Below, piece after piece: positions 15,389 through 24,823 of a stretch of DNA of 41,000 nt. The stretch comes from JBDHTS01 sp044220535 (GTDB taxonomy: Bacteria; Pseudomonadota; Alphaproteobacteria; Micavibrionales; Micavibrionaceae). Under the pieces are notes generated by a model. The model was given only the letters and a program-made list of their open reading frames with translations, was not told where the DNA came from and did no database searches. Each line of letters opens with the position of its first letter. Position 1 is the stretch's first letter. Location of the stretch: positions 1-41,000 of the forward strand of contig JBGAQU010000015.1 in NCBI GenBank assembly GCA_044220535.1. Reading direction: 5' to 3'. The position numbers and the translations under genes were made by a program.

Positions 15389-17020
15389 TTAAACCAGCCG
15401 CCCCTGCTTCACCGCTGCGTCGATAAACGACACAAACAGCGGATGCGGGTCGAATGGTTTTGATTTCAATTCCGGATGGTACTGCACGCCGATAAACCAG
15501 GGATGGTCGTTGCGTTCGCAGATTTCGGGAAGTTTGCCGTCTGGCGATACGCCCGAAAAAATCAGGCCTTTGTCTTCCAGCTGCTGGCGATAGTTCATGT
15601 TTACTTCGTAGCGGTGGCGGTGGCGTTCGGAGATGCTGGTGCTGCCGTAAATTTCGGCTACCTTCGACCCTTTTTTCAAACTGGCCGGATACGCGCCGAG
15701 GCGCATGGTGCCGCCGAGGTCGCCGCTAGCGCTGCGTTCTTCCTTGGCGTTGCCCTTTACCCATTCGGTCATCATGCCGACGATCGGCACTTCGGCCTTG
15801 CCGAATTCGGTGGAGTTCGCGCCTTTTATTCCTGCCGTGTTGCGCGCGGCTTCGATCACCGCCATCTGTAGGCCGAAGCATATGCCGAAATAGGGGATTT
15901 TGCGTTCACGGGCAAATTTCGCCGCCTTGATCTTGCCTTCAGACCCACGCTCGCCAAAGCCACCTGCAACCAGAATGCCATCCACTCCGTCAAGCGCCTG
16001 GACGATATCGTCGTTATTGTCGAACAGGGTTGATTCAACGAATTTGATTTTGACCTTCACGTCATTGGCGATGCCGCCATGGATCAGCGCTTCGTTCAGG
16101 GATTTATAACTATCGGCCAGGTTGGTGTATTTACCGACCAGGGCGATCTGCGTCTCCCCTTCCGGATTTTTAATGCGGCGGACAATTTCTTCCCAGACTG
16201 AGAGATCAGGTTCTTTCGCGTCCTTGATGCCAAAATGATCGAGAACCTGATCGTCCAGTCCCGCGGCATGATAGCTGAGCGGCACCTCGTAAATGGTTTT
16301 GACGTCAAGCGCAGGAATGACTTTTTCCTCATCGATGTTGCAGAACAGGGCGATCTTGCGCAGTTCATCTTTATCGATCTCCCGATCCGCGCGGCAGAGA
16401 AGGATACGCGGGCGGATACCGACGCTCATCAGTTCCTTCACCGAATGTTGGGTTGGCTTGGTTTTCAGTTCACCCGCCGCCGGGATGTAGGGCAGCAGGG
16501 TGACATGGATGAATAGTGCTTTCTGGCGACCGACTTCATTGCCGAACTGGCGGATGGCTTCGAGAAACGGCAGGGATTCAATGTCCCCAACCGTCCCTCC
16601 GATTTCAACCATCACGAAATCCGCCGTGCCGTCTTTTTCGCGGATGAAAGCTTTGATTTCATCGGTGATGTGCGGAATAACCTGCACCGTCGCGCCCAGG
16701 TAATCGCCCCGGCGTTCCTTCTGCAGGACGTTCATATAAATCTTGCCGGTGGTGATATTGTCCGACTTCGTCGCCGGACGGCCTGTGAAGCGTTCATAGT
16801 GACCGAGATCCAGATCCGTCTCCGCTCCGTCATCGGTGACATAGACTTCACCGTGCTGGAACGGACTCATCGTGCCGGGGTCTACGTTCAGATAAGGGTC
16901 CATTTTGCACAGGCGGGTCGTGTAACCCCGCGCCTGAAGCAACGCGCCAAGCGCGGCGGAGCCGAGGCCTTTTCCTAAAGAGGAAACCACCCCGCCTGTA
17001 ATAAAGATAAACCGTGTCAT
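15389..17020 (-). CDS. pyrG: CTP synthase (glutamine hydrolysing)
   Basis: Converts UTP to CTP with ATP and glutamine. The 543 residues have the N-terminal synthetase domain with the nucleotide-binding segment GGVVSSLGKGLGSAALGALL, KMDPYLNVDPGTMSPFQHGE and VEIGGTVGDIESLPFLEAIR, and the C-terminal class I amidotransferase with the nucleophile Cys in YFGICFGLQMAVIEAARN and the His/Glu pair in VQYHPELKSKPFDPHP. Length is typical. It begins 1 bp after the secG stop, in the classic alphaproteobacterial secG-pyrG arrangement. Confidence 0.98.
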   Translation of the reverse strand: MTRFIFITGGVVSSLGKGLGSAALGALLQARGYTTRLCKMDPYLNVDPGTMSPFQHGEVYVTDDGAETDLDLGHYERFTGRPATKSDNITTGKIYMNVLQKERRGDYLGATVQVIPHITDEIKAFIREKDGTADFVMVEIGGTVGDIESLPFLEAIRQFGNEVGRQKALFIHVTLLPYIPAAGELKTKPTQHSVKELMSVGIRPRILLCRADREIDKDELRKIALFCNIDEEKVIPALDVKTIYEVPLSYHAAGLDDQVLDHFGIKDAKEPDLSVWEEIVRRIKNPEGETQIALVGKYTNLADSYKSLNEALIHGGIANDVKVKIKFVESTLFDNNDDIVQALDGVDGILVAGGFGERGSEGKIKAAKFARERKIPYFGICFGLQMAVIEAARNTAGIKGANSTEFGKAEVPIVGMMTEWVKGNAKEERSASGDLGGTMRLGAYPASLKKGSKVAEIYGSTSISERHRHRYEVNMNYRQQLEDKGLIFSGVSPDGKLPEICERNDHPWFIGVQYHPELKSKPFDPHPLFVSFIDAAVKQGRLV

Positions 17021-17021
17021 T

Positions 17022-17453
17022 TTATTCCGATATGGGCGCCGAAGGGACTTCGCCCGGTGCAGGAGTTGTTACTGGAGGCGTCTTGTCATCAACCTTGTCG
17101 GCCTTTTTTTCCGGTACGGCGGCAGGCGTTTCAGGGGAGGTTGACGTCTTTTCCCCTTCCGGCTTCGCCACCGCCGCGGCAGGCGCGTCCAGAGCATCCA
17201 TCAGCTTGGAGGTGGACGACCCCTGATGCGCGGCAATGCTGCCTAATGTCAGGCTGGTAATAAAAAACCCGGCGGCGCAAAACCCGGTCGCGCGCGTCAG
17301 GATGTTCGCTGTGCCCTGCGGCGTCGCCAGGCCGCCAAGCCCGCCGCCCGATCCGCCGATGCCCAGCCCGCCGCCTTCCGACCGCTGGATCAGCACTAGG
17401 CCAATAATGGCCAGAGCAAGGAACATATGAATGACGAGGATAACCGATGCCAT
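17022..17453 (-). CDS. secG: Preprotein translocase subunit SecG
   Basis: Accessory membrane subunit of the SecYEG channel. The 143 residues hold two membrane helices: VILVIHMFLALAIIGLVLIQ at the N-terminus, then the conserved glycine-rich loop after RSEGGGLGIGGSGGG, LTRATGFCAAGFFITSLTLG as the second helix, and an Ala/Pro/Lys/Glu-rich C-terminal extension that is common in alphaproteobacterial SecG. It is immediately upstream of pyrG. A small unknown gene sits between it and tpiA. Confidence 0.93.
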   Translation of the reverse strand: MASVILVIHMFLALAIIGLVLIQRSEGGGLGIGGSGGGLGGLATPQGTANILTRATGFCAAGFFITSLTLGSIAAHQGSSTSKLMDALDAPAAAVAKPEGEKTSTSPETPAAVPEKKADKVDDKTPPVTTPAPGEVPSAPISE

Positions 17454-17465
17454 TTTTTACTCTTT

Positions 17466-17708
17466 CTAAAACGCCTCAGGAAAACCTAAAGGCAAAAATT
17501 CTATTTGACGCCCTTCAAGTAACCCTTCTTGTAATTTTACTTCGTTCAAGAAGCTAGTTTTTTGATCTTCGGGTAATTCACGATTGCTGGTCACTACAAA
17601 ACCACTTTTTCCCAAACCAACCGAAACAGAACATTTAAAATGCCTGTTTGCGATATCGCAAAGCTGATCTCGTTTCGATATCAAAATTTCGTAATTTTCT
17701 TTGCCCAT
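17466..17708 (-). CDS. Small hypothetical protein between tpiA and secG
   Basis: 80 residues, not recognised. It starts 2 bp after the tpiA stop and ends 12 bp before secG, so it is inside an otherwise conserved operon. The sequence is AT-rich compared with its neighbours. It contains CDIANRHFKCSVSVGLGKSG with two Cys residues and a charged C-terminus; no membrane segment. Tight packing in the operon supports a real gene. Confidence 0.6.
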   Translation of the reverse strand: MGKENYEILISKRDQLCDIANRHFKCSVSVGLGKSGFVVTSNRELPEDQKTSFLNEVKLQEGLLEGRQIEFLPLGFPEAF

Positions 17709-17710
17709 AA

Positions 17711-18472
17711 TTAAAAATTCACTTTCTTAGCAATTTCTAAAAACTGATCCGCCTTCAAACTCGCCCCGCCGATCAACGCGCCGTCCACATTGTCCACCTT
17801 GAACAATGCCTGTGCGTTTTCCGGTTTGACGGATCCGCCGTACAAAATACGCATATTGGCGGAATCTGCAAGTTTTTCCTTAAACCGGGTCCTGATAAAG
17901 CTGTGCATGGCCGCGATATCGTCCGGCGTCGCGTTCTTGCCCGTGCCGATGGCCCAGACGGGTTCATAAGCGATAACGGTGTTCTGGGCAGTTACGGAAG
18001 CAGGCAAAGCCTCCGCAAGCTGGCGGCCCACAACGTCCTTTTCCTGCCCGCGCTCCCGCTCCTGCTCGGTTTCGCCGACACAGATAATGGTGATCAAGCC
18101 CTTGGCATGTGCCAGTTTGGCTTTGGTTGCGACCTCTGCATCCGTTTCCTTATGATGCTGGCGGCGCTCCGAATGACCCAATATGACATAACTACAACCG
18201 GCATCAGCCAGCATGGCGGCAGAAGTGTCGCCGGTGAACGCGCCGTTTTCGGTCAGGGCGCAATCCTGCCCGCCCAGAGCCGCCCTGCCCTTGTCATTAT
18301 TCAGAATCCAGCTGCCGGTCGGTAAGTGCAGGAACGGGGGACAGACGACAAAATCGCAGGATTCGGACAAGGATGGGTCGGCCTTGATGCCATCCAGAAC
18401 GGCTTTGGTAAGGGCCTGCGCCTCCGCCACCGTGCCGTTCATCTTCCAGTTTCCGGCGATCAGCTTTTTCAT
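17711..18472 (-). CDS. tpiA: Triosephosphate isomerase
   Basis: Interconverts dihydroxyacetone phosphate and glyceraldehyde 3-phosphate. The 253-residue TIM barrel has the substrate loop GNWKMNG (catalytic Lys), the catalytic His in YVILGHSERRQHH, the catalytic Glu and lid in IAYEPVWAIGTGKNATPDD, and the phosphate loop ILYGGSVKPENA. Start is ATG at 18470-18472. It is divergent from the ppiD-like gene, with 124 bp between them for both promoters. Confidence 0.97.
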   Translation of the reverse strand: MKKLIAGNWKMNGTVAEAQALTKAVLDGIKADPSLSESCDFVVCPPFLHLPTGSWILNNDKGRAALGGQDCALTENGAFTGDTSAAMLADAGCSYVILGHSERRQHHKETDAEVATKAKLAHAKGLITIICVGETEQERERGQEKDVVGRQLAEALPASVTAQNTVIAYEPVWAIGTGKNATPDDIAAMHSFIRTRFKEKLADSANMRILYGGSVKPENAQALFKVDNVDGALIGGASLKADQFLEIAKKVNF

Positions 18473-18596
18473 GTTTGTCCTCTAATATTCACGGGCAACC
18501 TAACCACCCTTTCCGGTAAATGCAACATCCCCGTTGCGGCCTGGGCTTATGGGCTTTATAGTCGCCCGGCGAAACTTATGAATATCAGGACTCCTT

Positions 18597-20528
18597 ATGC
18601 TGAACGTGATGCGCAAAAGCGCCCAGTCCCCTCTCGTCAAATATTTCGTGGTCGGCCTGTTGATGGCCGGGGCGCTGGGCCTCGCGCTGAGCGGCGGGTA
18701 TAATTTCGGCGGCGCGGGCGGCGGACGCAACACGGTCGCCACAATCGGCAACGACAAGCTGGACGCCAGAACATTCGACCAGATTGTCAGCCGGACATTG
18801 GCGCAGCAGGGCCTGGACAAGAAAACCGCATACGCAATGGGATATATCGACCAGATCCTCGCCGCGCAGACGGATAATATCCTCCTGTCCCGCGCCACGC
18901 GCGACCTTGGCCTGAACATCAGTGACGAAATGGTAACCGCGCAGGTGAAACGCCTTCTGGAACCCCTGACCGCGAACGGTGTCAGCGCAAAGGACGCCCT
19001 GCGCACCATCCTGCGCAACCAGAATCTAAGTGAATCCCAGCTGATGGAAGAAGTGCGCAGCGAAATGGGCAAGACCCTGCTGCGCAACGCTCTGCAGATC
19101 GGTACATCTGTCGCATCCGATGATGAAGCGAAGGATATCGCGCTGTATGCCGGGGAAAAGCGGAGCGTAGATCTGGTCTTCCTGCCCGATGCGGCCGTGA
19201 AGGATTATAAAGCGCCAACCGATGACGTGCTGAAGCCGTTTTATGAATCCGGCCAGGAACGCTATGCCGTTCCGGAAACGCGCAGCTTTACGTTGGCCCT
19301 GCTGTCCGCCAAGTCAAAGACCGAAGCGAAGACCGTGACGGATGAACAGCTGAGGAAAACCTATGAGGAGCAGAAGGATTCATTCTCCCTGCCTGAGCGC
19401 CGCATGCTGGACCAGGCGATCCTGGATACCGAAGACAAGGCGAAAGCGGTCGCGGAGCAAACAAGTAAGGGCAAATCCCTGAAAGAAGCCGTGAAAGCGG
19501 TGACCGGCAATGACAGCGCGTATTCAGGTGCGCAGCTGTATCAACGCGACGGGCTGGATAAGGGCATCGCCGGCGCCGCGTTCGATGTGAAGGCAGGTAC
19601 GGTGGCAGGCCCGGTTCAGACCCCGCTCGGCTGGCACGTGATGGTCGTGAAGGATATCAAGCCGCCGACTGTTCAGTCTTTCGATGATGTGAAAGATCAA
19701 CTCCGCAAGGAAGCCACGGCTGACGGCGCGGATGAGGCGCTATACACCATGTCCACCCAGCTGGATGATGCCCTCGCCGGAGGCGCGACGCTGGAAGACG
19801 CGGCGAAGGCATATAATCTGGAGACGGTCAAAATTGGCCCTGTGCATCAGGACGGATCGACGCCCGACAAGCATGACGGCATGAAGGATTTCAAAAAAGA
19901 CAGCGCCGCCATCCTGACCGCCGCCTTTAACCTGTCCGAAGGTGAAACGTCTTCGGTAATCAGCCTGGCCGATGGACGTTATGCCGCGATCCGCCTGGAA
20001 AGCATCAAAGCCAAAACCTATAAGCCGTTTGATGAGGTGAAAGCCGACCTGTCCAAACTCTGGATTGCCGACCAGCAGGCGGTGCTGAACAAGCAAAAGG
20101 CGGAAGACGCGCTGAAAAAACTGAAAGAAGGCGGCATGTCCCTCGACGCCTTCGCCAAATCGAACAATGCTTCCATCGAAAAAATGGATGTGGAACGCAG
20201 CGGCAAGGCCGCAGCGCCGATGGACGAACAGGCAAAAATAGGCTTCTTCATGGCGGATAAAAACAACTTTGTCCTGCAACCGGTGAAGGATGGTATTCTG
20301 GTCGGGCGCGTGAGATCAGTGATCATTCCTTCTGATGCGACTGTATCTAAAGAACAGCTGAAAAAAATCAGCGATGCGTCCCTGCAAGGCACCCAGAACG
20401 AAATTATGGACGTCTACCTGGCCGAACAGCGCCAGAAGCATACTGTAAAAATCAACCGCGACCGCCTGGCAGAAATGTATGAGAATGCCGGATCGGATAA
20501 TGGCGCGGACGATGCAGGGGGAGAATAA
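18597..20528 (+). CDS. ppiD: PpiD-like periplasmic folding chaperone (SurA N / parvulin domain)
   Basis: A 643-residue inner-membrane-anchored periplasmic chaperone for outer-membrane and secreted proteins. A short cytoplasmic N-terminus is followed by one membrane helix at about residues 17-35 (YFVVGLLMAGALGLALSGG), a SurA-type N-terminal domain, and a parvulin-like domain around residues 255-360 (SLPERRMLDQAILDTEDKAK, AGTVAGPVQTPLGWHVMVVK), then a second helical part. The parvulin core is divergent, so isomerase activity is uncertain, as in PpiD of other bacteria. RBS AGGA lies before the ATG. Genes for trp synthesis follow, the common alphaproteobacterial order. Confidence 0.9.
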   Translation: MLNVMRKSAQSPLVKYFVVGLLMAGALGLALSGGYNFGGAGGGRNTVATIGNDKLDARTFDQIVSRTLAQQGLDKKTAYAMGYIDQILAAQTDNILLSRATRDLGLNISDEMVTAQVKRLLEPLTANGVSAKDALRTILRNQNLSESQLMEEVRSEMGKTLLRNALQIGTSVASDDEAKDIALYAGEKRSVDLVFLPDAAVKDYKAPTDDVLKPFYESGQERYAVPETRSFTLALLSAKSKTEAKTVTDEQLRKTYEEQKDSFSLPERRMLDQAILDTEDKAKAVAEQTSKGKSLKEAVKAVTGNDSAYSGAQLYQRDGLDKGIAGAAFDVKAGTVAGPVQTPLGWHVMVVKDIKPPTVQSFDDVKDQLRKEATADGADEALYTMSTQLDDALAGGATLEDAAKAYNLETVKIGPVHQDGSTPDKHDGMKDFKKDSAAILTAAFNLSEGETSSVISLADGRYAAIRLESIKAKTYKPFDEVKADLSKLWIADQQAVLNKQKAEDALKKLKEGGMSLDAFAKSNNASIEKMDVERSGKAAAPMDEQAKIGFFMADKNNFVLQPVKDGILVGRVRSVIIPSDATVSKEQLKKISDASLQGTQNEIMDVYLAEQRQKHTVKINRDRLAEMYENAGSDNGADDAGGE

Positions 20529-20555
20529 AAATCCTGTTCAATAAACTTTCTACAT

Positions 20556-20688
20556 TGTCATCCTCCGGCTTGACCGGAGGATCTATACGATAGTTCGGCT
20601 TAATAAAGGTATGTAGATTATGCACTACGGCAATTTGGTTTGCTTGCCATCTTGCGCATGGATCCTCCGGTCAAGCCAGAGGATGACA
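20556..20688. repeat. Palindromic intergenic repeat pair (TGTCATCCTCCGG family)
   Basis: Left arm starts TGTCATCCTCCGGCTTGACC at 20556 and runs into GGAGGATC; the right arm at 20660-20688 is the inverted copy with one mismatch. Each arm is itself a short palindrome (CCTCCGG, CTTGA, CCGGAGG). It lies between ppiD and trpE, where it could end ppiD transcription. Confidence 0.85.
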
Positions 20689-20717
20689 GTTTTAACTTAA
20701 AACGTCAGTGATTTCTT

Positions 20718-22080
20718 ATGACCCCTGTCGCATTCACCAACACCTTCAACGCCGAAAAAACCCAGCTTCTCACACGCTGGCTGTCGGCGGATCTCGACAC
20801 CCCTGTCTCCGCCTGGCTAAAACTCTGCCGCGACGAACCTTATGCTCTTCTTCTGGAATCCGTTGAGGGCGGCGCCGTCCTCGGCCGCTATTCCGCCATT
20901 GCCTTCCAGCCTGATTTGTTCTGGAAGTTCGAGAATGGGGAAGCGTCGACATCCCCGGACACCAAAACATGGACTCACGCTGAAGGCAAACCGCTCGATC
21001 ACCTGAAAACCCAAATTCGCGAAAGCCGCATCGACCATGTGGCGGACGATCTGCCGCCTATGGCGGCGTCCGGTCTGTTCGGGTTTCTCGGCTATGACAT
21101 GATTCGTCTGGTGGAAGATGTTCCGGCGGGTAATCCAGATACGCTTGGCATTCCGGATGCCCTGCTGATCCGCCCGCAGGTCATGGTGATTTTCGACAAT
21201 GTGCGCCACATGATGCTGATCAGCGTTCCGGTGCGTGAGCATAAGGGCAATGGCGGGAATGCTAAAGCCGCATATCAGCATGCGCTTGGCCTGATTGATC
21301 AGACTGAAAAGAAATTACTTGCACCGTTTGATGCCTCCACAACGCGCGGTCAATCGAAACTGGCGCTGCCTTTGACCGTGAAACCGAATGTGGAGCGCGA
21401 AACCTACCATGACATGGTGCGCCAGGCGGCCGATTATATCCATGCCGGTGAAATCTTTCAGGTCGTGCCGTCGCAGCGTTTCCGTGTGCCCTTCGACCTG
21501 CCCGCCTTCGATCTTTACCGCGCCCTGCGGCGAGTCAATCCTTCGCCGTTTCTGTTTCATCTGAAACTGGGCGATTTTGCGATTGTCGGGTCATCACCGG
21601 AGATCCTGGTGCGCGTGCCTTGCCCGCAACGATGTGGGGCGGACGGCACAGATCGGCAGCGTGAAAGTCACCGACCGATTCACCATCGAATATTATTCAC
21701 ATGTGATGCATATCGTTTCCAATGTCGAAGGAAAGCTGCGGCCCGATATGGATTCCCTCGACGCCATGTTCGCCGGGTTCCCGGCGGGCACGGTCAGCGG
21801 CGCGCCCAAAATCCGCGCCATGGAAATTATCGAGGAACTGGAGACGGAAAAACGCGGCTTTTACGGCGGCTGCGTCGGTTATTTTGACGGCAATGGCGAT
21901 GTCGACACCTGCATCGCCCTGCGTACGGCTTTGGTCAAGAATGGCGAGATCGTCATACAGGCCGGTGGCGGTGTGGTGGCAGACAGCGATCCGGAATTTG
22001 AATATCAGGAGTGCCGGAACAAGGCGCGGGCGATGATTGCGGCTGCGGAACTGGCCATAAGGGAAGCAATACTGTTATAA
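20718..22080 (+). pseudogene. trpE: Anthranilate synthase component I, missing part of the active-site region
   Basis: TrpE makes anthranilate from chorismate. The first frame (20718 to about 21617) gives the N-terminal domain (LLESVEGGAVLGRYSAIAFQ) and the beginning of the chorismate-binding domain up to GSSPEILVRV. A second frame resumes at LARNDVGRTAQIGSVKVTDR and continues through AGFPAGTVSGAPKIRAMEII to the stop at 22080. The family has roughly 50 residues between these points, including the GTRPRG loop of the active site; they are absent, and the frame shifts at about 21618. As it stands the gene cannot make active TrpE, yet trpG, trpD and trpC are intact. An assembly deletion is a plausible alternative. 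Confidence 0.9.
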
Positions 22081-22135
22081 GCTTGTAAAGAATAAAATTA
22101 CATTTACAATAACCACCTAACATTAGGAGATCAAA

Positions 22136-22219
22136 ATGACAAATAAAATGACTGCTAACAAAGCATCAGGATATTTCTCAATCGGCCCAGCCTCAGATCA
22201 GTCTTGTGCCTTAGCCTGA
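22136..22219 (+). CDS. Possible 27-residue peptide or gene remnant after trpE
   Basis: ATG at 22136 with a good ribosome binding site (AGGAG, 7 nt upstream) opens a frame MTNKMTANKASGYFSIGPAS plus 7 residues, ending in TGA at 22217-22219. It overlaps the 3' end of the convergent deacetylase gene by 22 bp. It may be a remnant of a longer gene cut off by the neighbour or a genuine small peptide. No family recognised. Confidence 0.25.
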   Translation: MTNKMTANKASGYFSIGPASDQSCALA

Positions 22220-23157
22220 ACAGCTTCATTAACCGGTATCAACTGAAATCCTTTATCCTTCAACATCGGCAGCCATTGCTTTAATGCTGCCAGTGTTCCA
22301 GGCTTGGGATGGCCGATGGCAACTGCCAATCCCGACTTTCTTGCTACTTGTTCCACTTTTGTTAAGGACGCCAGCACGGCATGCTCGGATTCATCGTCGT
22401 CAAGAAAGATGTCGCGGGATGTATAAGGCACACCGGCGGCCATAGCTGCTTTTGCCGCCACAGATTTAGGCGTTGTTCTAGAATCTACAAACAACAGATT
22501 ATGCTGCTTCAGCGTCGCCATCAGATGAGCCATCGCGGCGTTATCTTGTGTTAAGAGGCTGCCCATATGGTTGTTCAGGCCGATATAACCTGAAAAAGAA
22601 CTGAACGCCTGGTCCATCATCGCATCAAAATCCGTGTCGCTCATCCCTTCGCGCAACGCAATCGATCCCATATCCAACTTTGGATCGATCGGCTGCATCG
22701 GCATATGGATCATCAGGGCATGGCCACGCGCCTTAGCCTGTTCAGCCAGACTCCGTACCTTTGGCGCATAGGGTAAAAAGGAAAGGGTTAAGGGGCCAGG
22801 CAGCGCGATCATGCCTTTGGAATGGACAATATCCATGCCCATATCATCGATAATGATAACGATGCGGCCTTTTCCGCCTGAGGTTTTTACAGGCTTTGGT
22901 GGCGGTAAAGGCGGCCCAAACGGGATATCGGACAGGACCGTCCCTTCTATTACCGAAGCAGATTGCTCCTCAGGCACAGGCGGCAAAGCGGGCAGTTCTA
23001 TAGAACGATAAATAATAGATAAGGGTTGAGGAGAAGTTTGGGCACTCTCCTTTACAGGCGTCACCTTTACGGCAACCCGGTAAGCGACCAGCCCGCCCGC
23101 CACGACAATAAGAAGTCCGGCTAGCGTTATAAGAAAAATACGAAAGATTGAGCGCAT
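22198..23157 (-). CDS. Divergent polysaccharide deacetylase family protein (YibQ type)
   Basis: A 319-residue protein from the ATG at 23155-23157. It has an N-terminal membrane anchor (IFRIFLITLAGLLIVVAGGL), a Pro-rich linker, and the divergent polysaccharide deacetylase domain (DUF610/PF04748): GRIVIIIDDMGMDIVHSKGM, LTLSFLPYAPKVRSLAEQAK, ALMIHMPMQPIDPKLDMG, YIGLNNHMGSLLTQDNAAM, FVDSRTTPKSVAAKAA and AIGHPKPGTL. Family members are periplasmic and probably act on cell-wall or polysaccharide substrates. It lies antisense between trpE and trpG and shares a 77-bp divergent region with trpG. Confidence 0.87.
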   Translation of the reverse strand: MRSIFRIFLITLAGLLIVVAGGLVAYRVAVKVTPVKESAQTSPQPLSIIYRSIELPALPPVPEEQSASVIEGTVLSDIPFGPPLPPPKPVKTSGGKGRIVIIIDDMGMDIVHSKGMIALPGPLTLSFLPYAPKVRSLAEQAKARGHALMIHMPMQPIDPKLDMGSIALREGMSDTDFDAMMDQAFSSFSGYIGLNNHMGSLLTQDNAAMAHLMATLKQHNLLFVDSRTTPKSVAAKAAMAAGVPYTSRDIFLDDDESEHAVLASLTKVEQVARKSGLAVAIGHPKPGTLAALKQWLPMLKDKGFQLIPVNEAVQAKAQD

Positions 23158-23234
23158 GGCAAACCGATATAGTGACAGAACGAATATAAACGAAATTCTG
23201 TCCAAATCCCCCTTATTTCAGTTATAACAATACC

Positions 23235-23810
23235 ATGCTAATCCTGATCGACAATTACGACAGTTTTACGTGGAACCTGGTGCAATATCTGGGGGATATG
23301 GGCGTTGAGGCCAAAGTTATCAGGAATGACAAGGCTTCGGTGGAGGATATCCTTGGCCTGCGCCCGTCCCGCATCGTGATTTCCCCCGGGCCAAGCGATC
23401 CGGACCACGCGGGCATATGCCTGCCCTTAATCGAAGCTGCGGGAAAGGCGGAACTGCCCCTGTTGGGCGTGTGCCTGGGGCATCAGGCGATCGGTCAGGC
23501 CTTTGGCGGTAAAGTGATCCGCGCGCCCAAGCCGATGCATGGGCGGATCGACCATGTAACCCATAACGGAAAAGGGATTTTTAAGGATATTCCTTCGCCC
23601 TATCAGATCACCAGGTACCATTCCCTGATCGTTGAGCGGTCTAGCCTGCCTGCCTCGCTTGAGGCGACGGCTGAAACGCCGGATGGGTTGATCATGGGCC
23701 TATCGCACAAGACCTTGCCAATCCACGGCATCCAGTATCATCCGGAAAGCATTGAGACCGAACACGGCCATGCTTTGCTGAAAAACTTTATCGGCATGAC
23801 GGCACGATGA
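23235..23810 (+). CDS. trpG: Anthranilate synthase glutamine amidotransferase subunit
   Basis: Supplies ammonia to TrpE (and possibly to aminodeoxychorismate synthase). The 191-residue class I amidotransferase opens with LILIDNYDSFTWNLVQYLGD, has the oxyanion motif VISPGPSDPDHAG, the nucleophile Cys in LLGVCLGHQAIGQAFGG, and the His-Glu pair in IQYHPESIETEHG. The stop overlaps the trpD start, so the two are translationally coupled. With trpE broken upstream, its partner enzyme in this sequence is uncertain. Confidence 0.96.
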   Translation: MLILIDNYDSFTWNLVQYLGDMGVEAKVIRNDKASVEDILGLRPSRIVISPGPSDPDHAGICLPLIEAAGKAELPLLGVCLGHQAIGQAFGGKVIRAPKPMHGRIDHVTHNGKGIFKDIPSPYQITRYHSLIVERSSLPASLEATAETPDGLIMGLSHKTLPIHGIQYHPESIETEHGHALLKNFIGMTAR

Positions 23811-24823
23811 GCGGGTTCAAACCATATCTGCAGGCCATCCGCATGGGCATGATGCTCCAGGAACAGGAAATGGCCGACGCCATGCGGATGATCATGGAAG
23901 GCGCTGTCGCCGAAGAAGATCTTGCCGCTTTTCTGACCATTATGGCGGACCGCGGGGAGACGTCACAGGAAATCACCGGAGCCGCACGGATTTTACGCGA
24001 AAAAAGCCTGGCCATTCAGGCACCAAAAGGCGCGGTTGACTGTTGCGGCACCGGCGGGGACGGGATAGGCACATATAATATATCTACCGCTGTGGCTTTA
24101 GTTGCCGCCGCTTGCGGCGTGCCAGTCGCAAAACACGGGAACCGCTCCGCCACTTCAAAATCCGGAGCCGCCGATGTGCTGGAAGCCTTGGATGTGAATC
24201 TGAATGTTTCGCTGCCGCGGTTAGAAGATGCACTGAATACATTCAACTTCGCATTTCTGATGGCGCCCAATCATCATGAAGCCATGCGCCATGTTATGCC
24301 TGTGCGGCGCAGGCTTGGTTTTCGGACAATCTTCAACCTGCTGGGCCCTCTCGCCAATCCGGCCAATGCAAAAATACAACTGGTTGGCGTTTATGACCGG
24401 AAATGGCTGCGGCCCATGGCGGAGGCGCTGCGCAATCTGGGTACGGAAAGCGGATGGACGGTGCATGGACGCGACGGGCTGGATGAAATCAGTATTTCGG
24501 GCGGTACGGATATTGCCGATATCCATGGTTCCGATCTGTCAGTCACGCCTGAAGATTTTGGGTTAAAGGCATTGCCTCTTGAAGCCCTGAAAGGCGGCAA
24601 TGCAAAGGAAAATGCCGCCGCTCTACATGATTTACTAAAAGGTATAAAAACCCCTTATCGCGATATCGTCATTGCTAATGCAGCTGGAGTGCTCAAGCTT
24701 GCAGGCCGCGGGGATGATTTAAAGCAAACTGCCCGCCTTGTCGCAGAAAAAATTGATGATGGAAGCGCGTTGCAGATTTTAAATCGATATAAAGATTTTA
24801 CACAGCAGGTGGCACGATCATGA
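23807..24823 (+). CDS. trpD: Anthranilate phosphoribosyltransferase
   Basis: Joins anthranilate to phosphoribosyl pyrophosphate. The 338 residues show the family signatures VDCCGTGGDGIGTYNISTAV, VAKHGNRSATSKSGAADVLE (PRPP and Mg binding), FLMAPNHHEAMRHVMPVRR and GFRTIFNLLGPLANPA. The start overlaps trpG (ATGA) and the end overlaps trpC (ATGA), giving a compact coupled trpGDC unit. Confidence 0.96.
   Translation: MSGFKPYLQAIRMGMMLQEQEMADAMRMIMEGAVAEEDLAAFLTIMADRGETSQEITGAARILREKSLAIQAPKGAVDCCGTGGDGIGTYNISTAVALVAAACGVPVAKHGNRSATSKSGAADVLEALDVNLNVSLPRLEDALNTFNFAFLMAPNHHEAMRHVMPVRRRLGFRTIFNLLGPLANPANAKIQLVGVYDRKWLRPMAEALRNLGTESGWTVHGRDGLDEISISGGTDIADIHGSDLSVTPEDFGLKALPLEALKGGNAKENAAALHDLLKGIKTPYRDIVIANAAGVLKLAGRGDDLKQTARLVAEKIDDGSALQILNRYKDFTQQVARS

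Noticed and set aside
20556..20688. trp leader/attenuator upstream of trpE
   Set aside because: The interval is occupied by the dispersed palindrome; no leader peptide with tandem Trp codons is visible.
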